DNA from: Leptolyngbya sp. SIO4C5
GTDB taxonomy: Bacteria; Cyanobacteriota; Cyanobacteriia; Phormidesmidales; Phormidesmidaceae
Assembly: GCA_010671965.1 (NCBI GenBank)
Contig: JAAHIC010000329.1
Span: 1-5,719, forward strand
Direction of reading: 5' to 3'
Length of the DNA stretch: 5,719 nt
A program made the position numbers and the translations under genes. The notes beneath the pieces were generated by a model. It worked only from the letters and a program-made list of their open reading frames with translations, made no database searches and was not told the DNA's origin. Within the stretch, counting starts at the first letter, position 1; each line of letters opens with the position of its first letter. This document shows positions 5,611-5,719 of the stretch, in pieces.

Positions 5611-5648
5611 TGGTTCCGTTCAGGGAAAATTTCCTAGTAGCGGAACCA
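5611..5648 (+). terminator. hairpin after the binding-protein gene (attenuating terminator or mRNA stabiliser)
   Basis: TGGTTCCG (5611-5618) pairs with CGGAACCA (5641-5648), and the stem can extend by a U-G and a U-A pair. Inside the loop GGAA (5624-5627) can pair with TTCC (5631-5634). It starts 23 bases after the stop codon. No clean T-run follows, so full termination is uncertain. Hairpins behind binding-protein genes often protect the 5' message and lower expression of following permease genes; that role is inferred. Confidence 0.5.
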
Positions 5649-5719
5649 ATTGGGTTATTATTCGTCGCTATTCAAAGTTATTTGTGTATCAGCACGTTCA
5701 TCTACTGGACTGACACGTT

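Noticed and set aside
5350..5637. 95-codon plus-strand open frame overlapping the end of the binding protein
   Set aside because: It is an out-of-frame shadow within the binding-protein gene, and its product is Ser/Arg-rich with no domain.
5649..5719. Start of a permease gene at the right edge
   Set aside because: A frame stays open to the edge, but it has no ATG, no Shine-Dalgarno and only about 20 uninformative codons. Nothing can be called.

Overview
The window looks like a chromosomal segment of a cyanobacterium. The octamer GCGATCGC (the cyanobacterial HIP1 repeat) occurs twelve times in 5.7 kb, against roughly 0.1 expected by chance. The moderately GC-rich coding sequence and a near-canonical NtcA promoter agree with this. 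The genus cannot be named from the sequence alone.

Layout: positions 1-266 hold no confident gene, but carry an inverted repeat (1-68) and a strong GC-rich hairpin (97-127). Three genes then run rightward: a stand-alone protein resembling the C-terminal domain of allophanate hydrolase (267-656), a GuaD-type guanine/nucleoside deaminase (713-1189) and a formamidase of the nitrilase superfamily (1283-2305). A second allophanate-hydrolase-C-terminal-like protein faces them on the minus strand (2313-2711), its stop 7 bp from the formamidase stop. A 327-bp divergent intergenic region (2712-3038) follows, containing a perfect GTA-N8-TAC NtcA box with a -10-like hexamer 22 bp downstream. It precedes a PotA-like ABC transporter ATPase (3039-4208) and a Tat-type, PotD-like periplasmic binding protein (4281-5588). 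A hairpin lies just behind the binding-protein gene (5611-5648). The permease genes such a transporter needs are not in the window and probably lie to the right.

How it may work together (inference): the set reads as nitrogen scavenging. The ABC transporter would bring in a nitrogen compound under NtcA (nitrogen-limitation) control. The deaminase and formamidase each release ammonium, from a purine-like amine and from formamide respectively. The two small proteins have the fold found in allophanate hydrolase, where it handles a carboxylated nitrogen intermediate. No urea carboxylase, allophanate amidase, xanthine dehydrogenase or allantoinase is visible, so the pathway is incomplete here. The binding protein seems to lack some acidic polyamine-contact residues of PotD, which makes a polyamine ligand doubtful.
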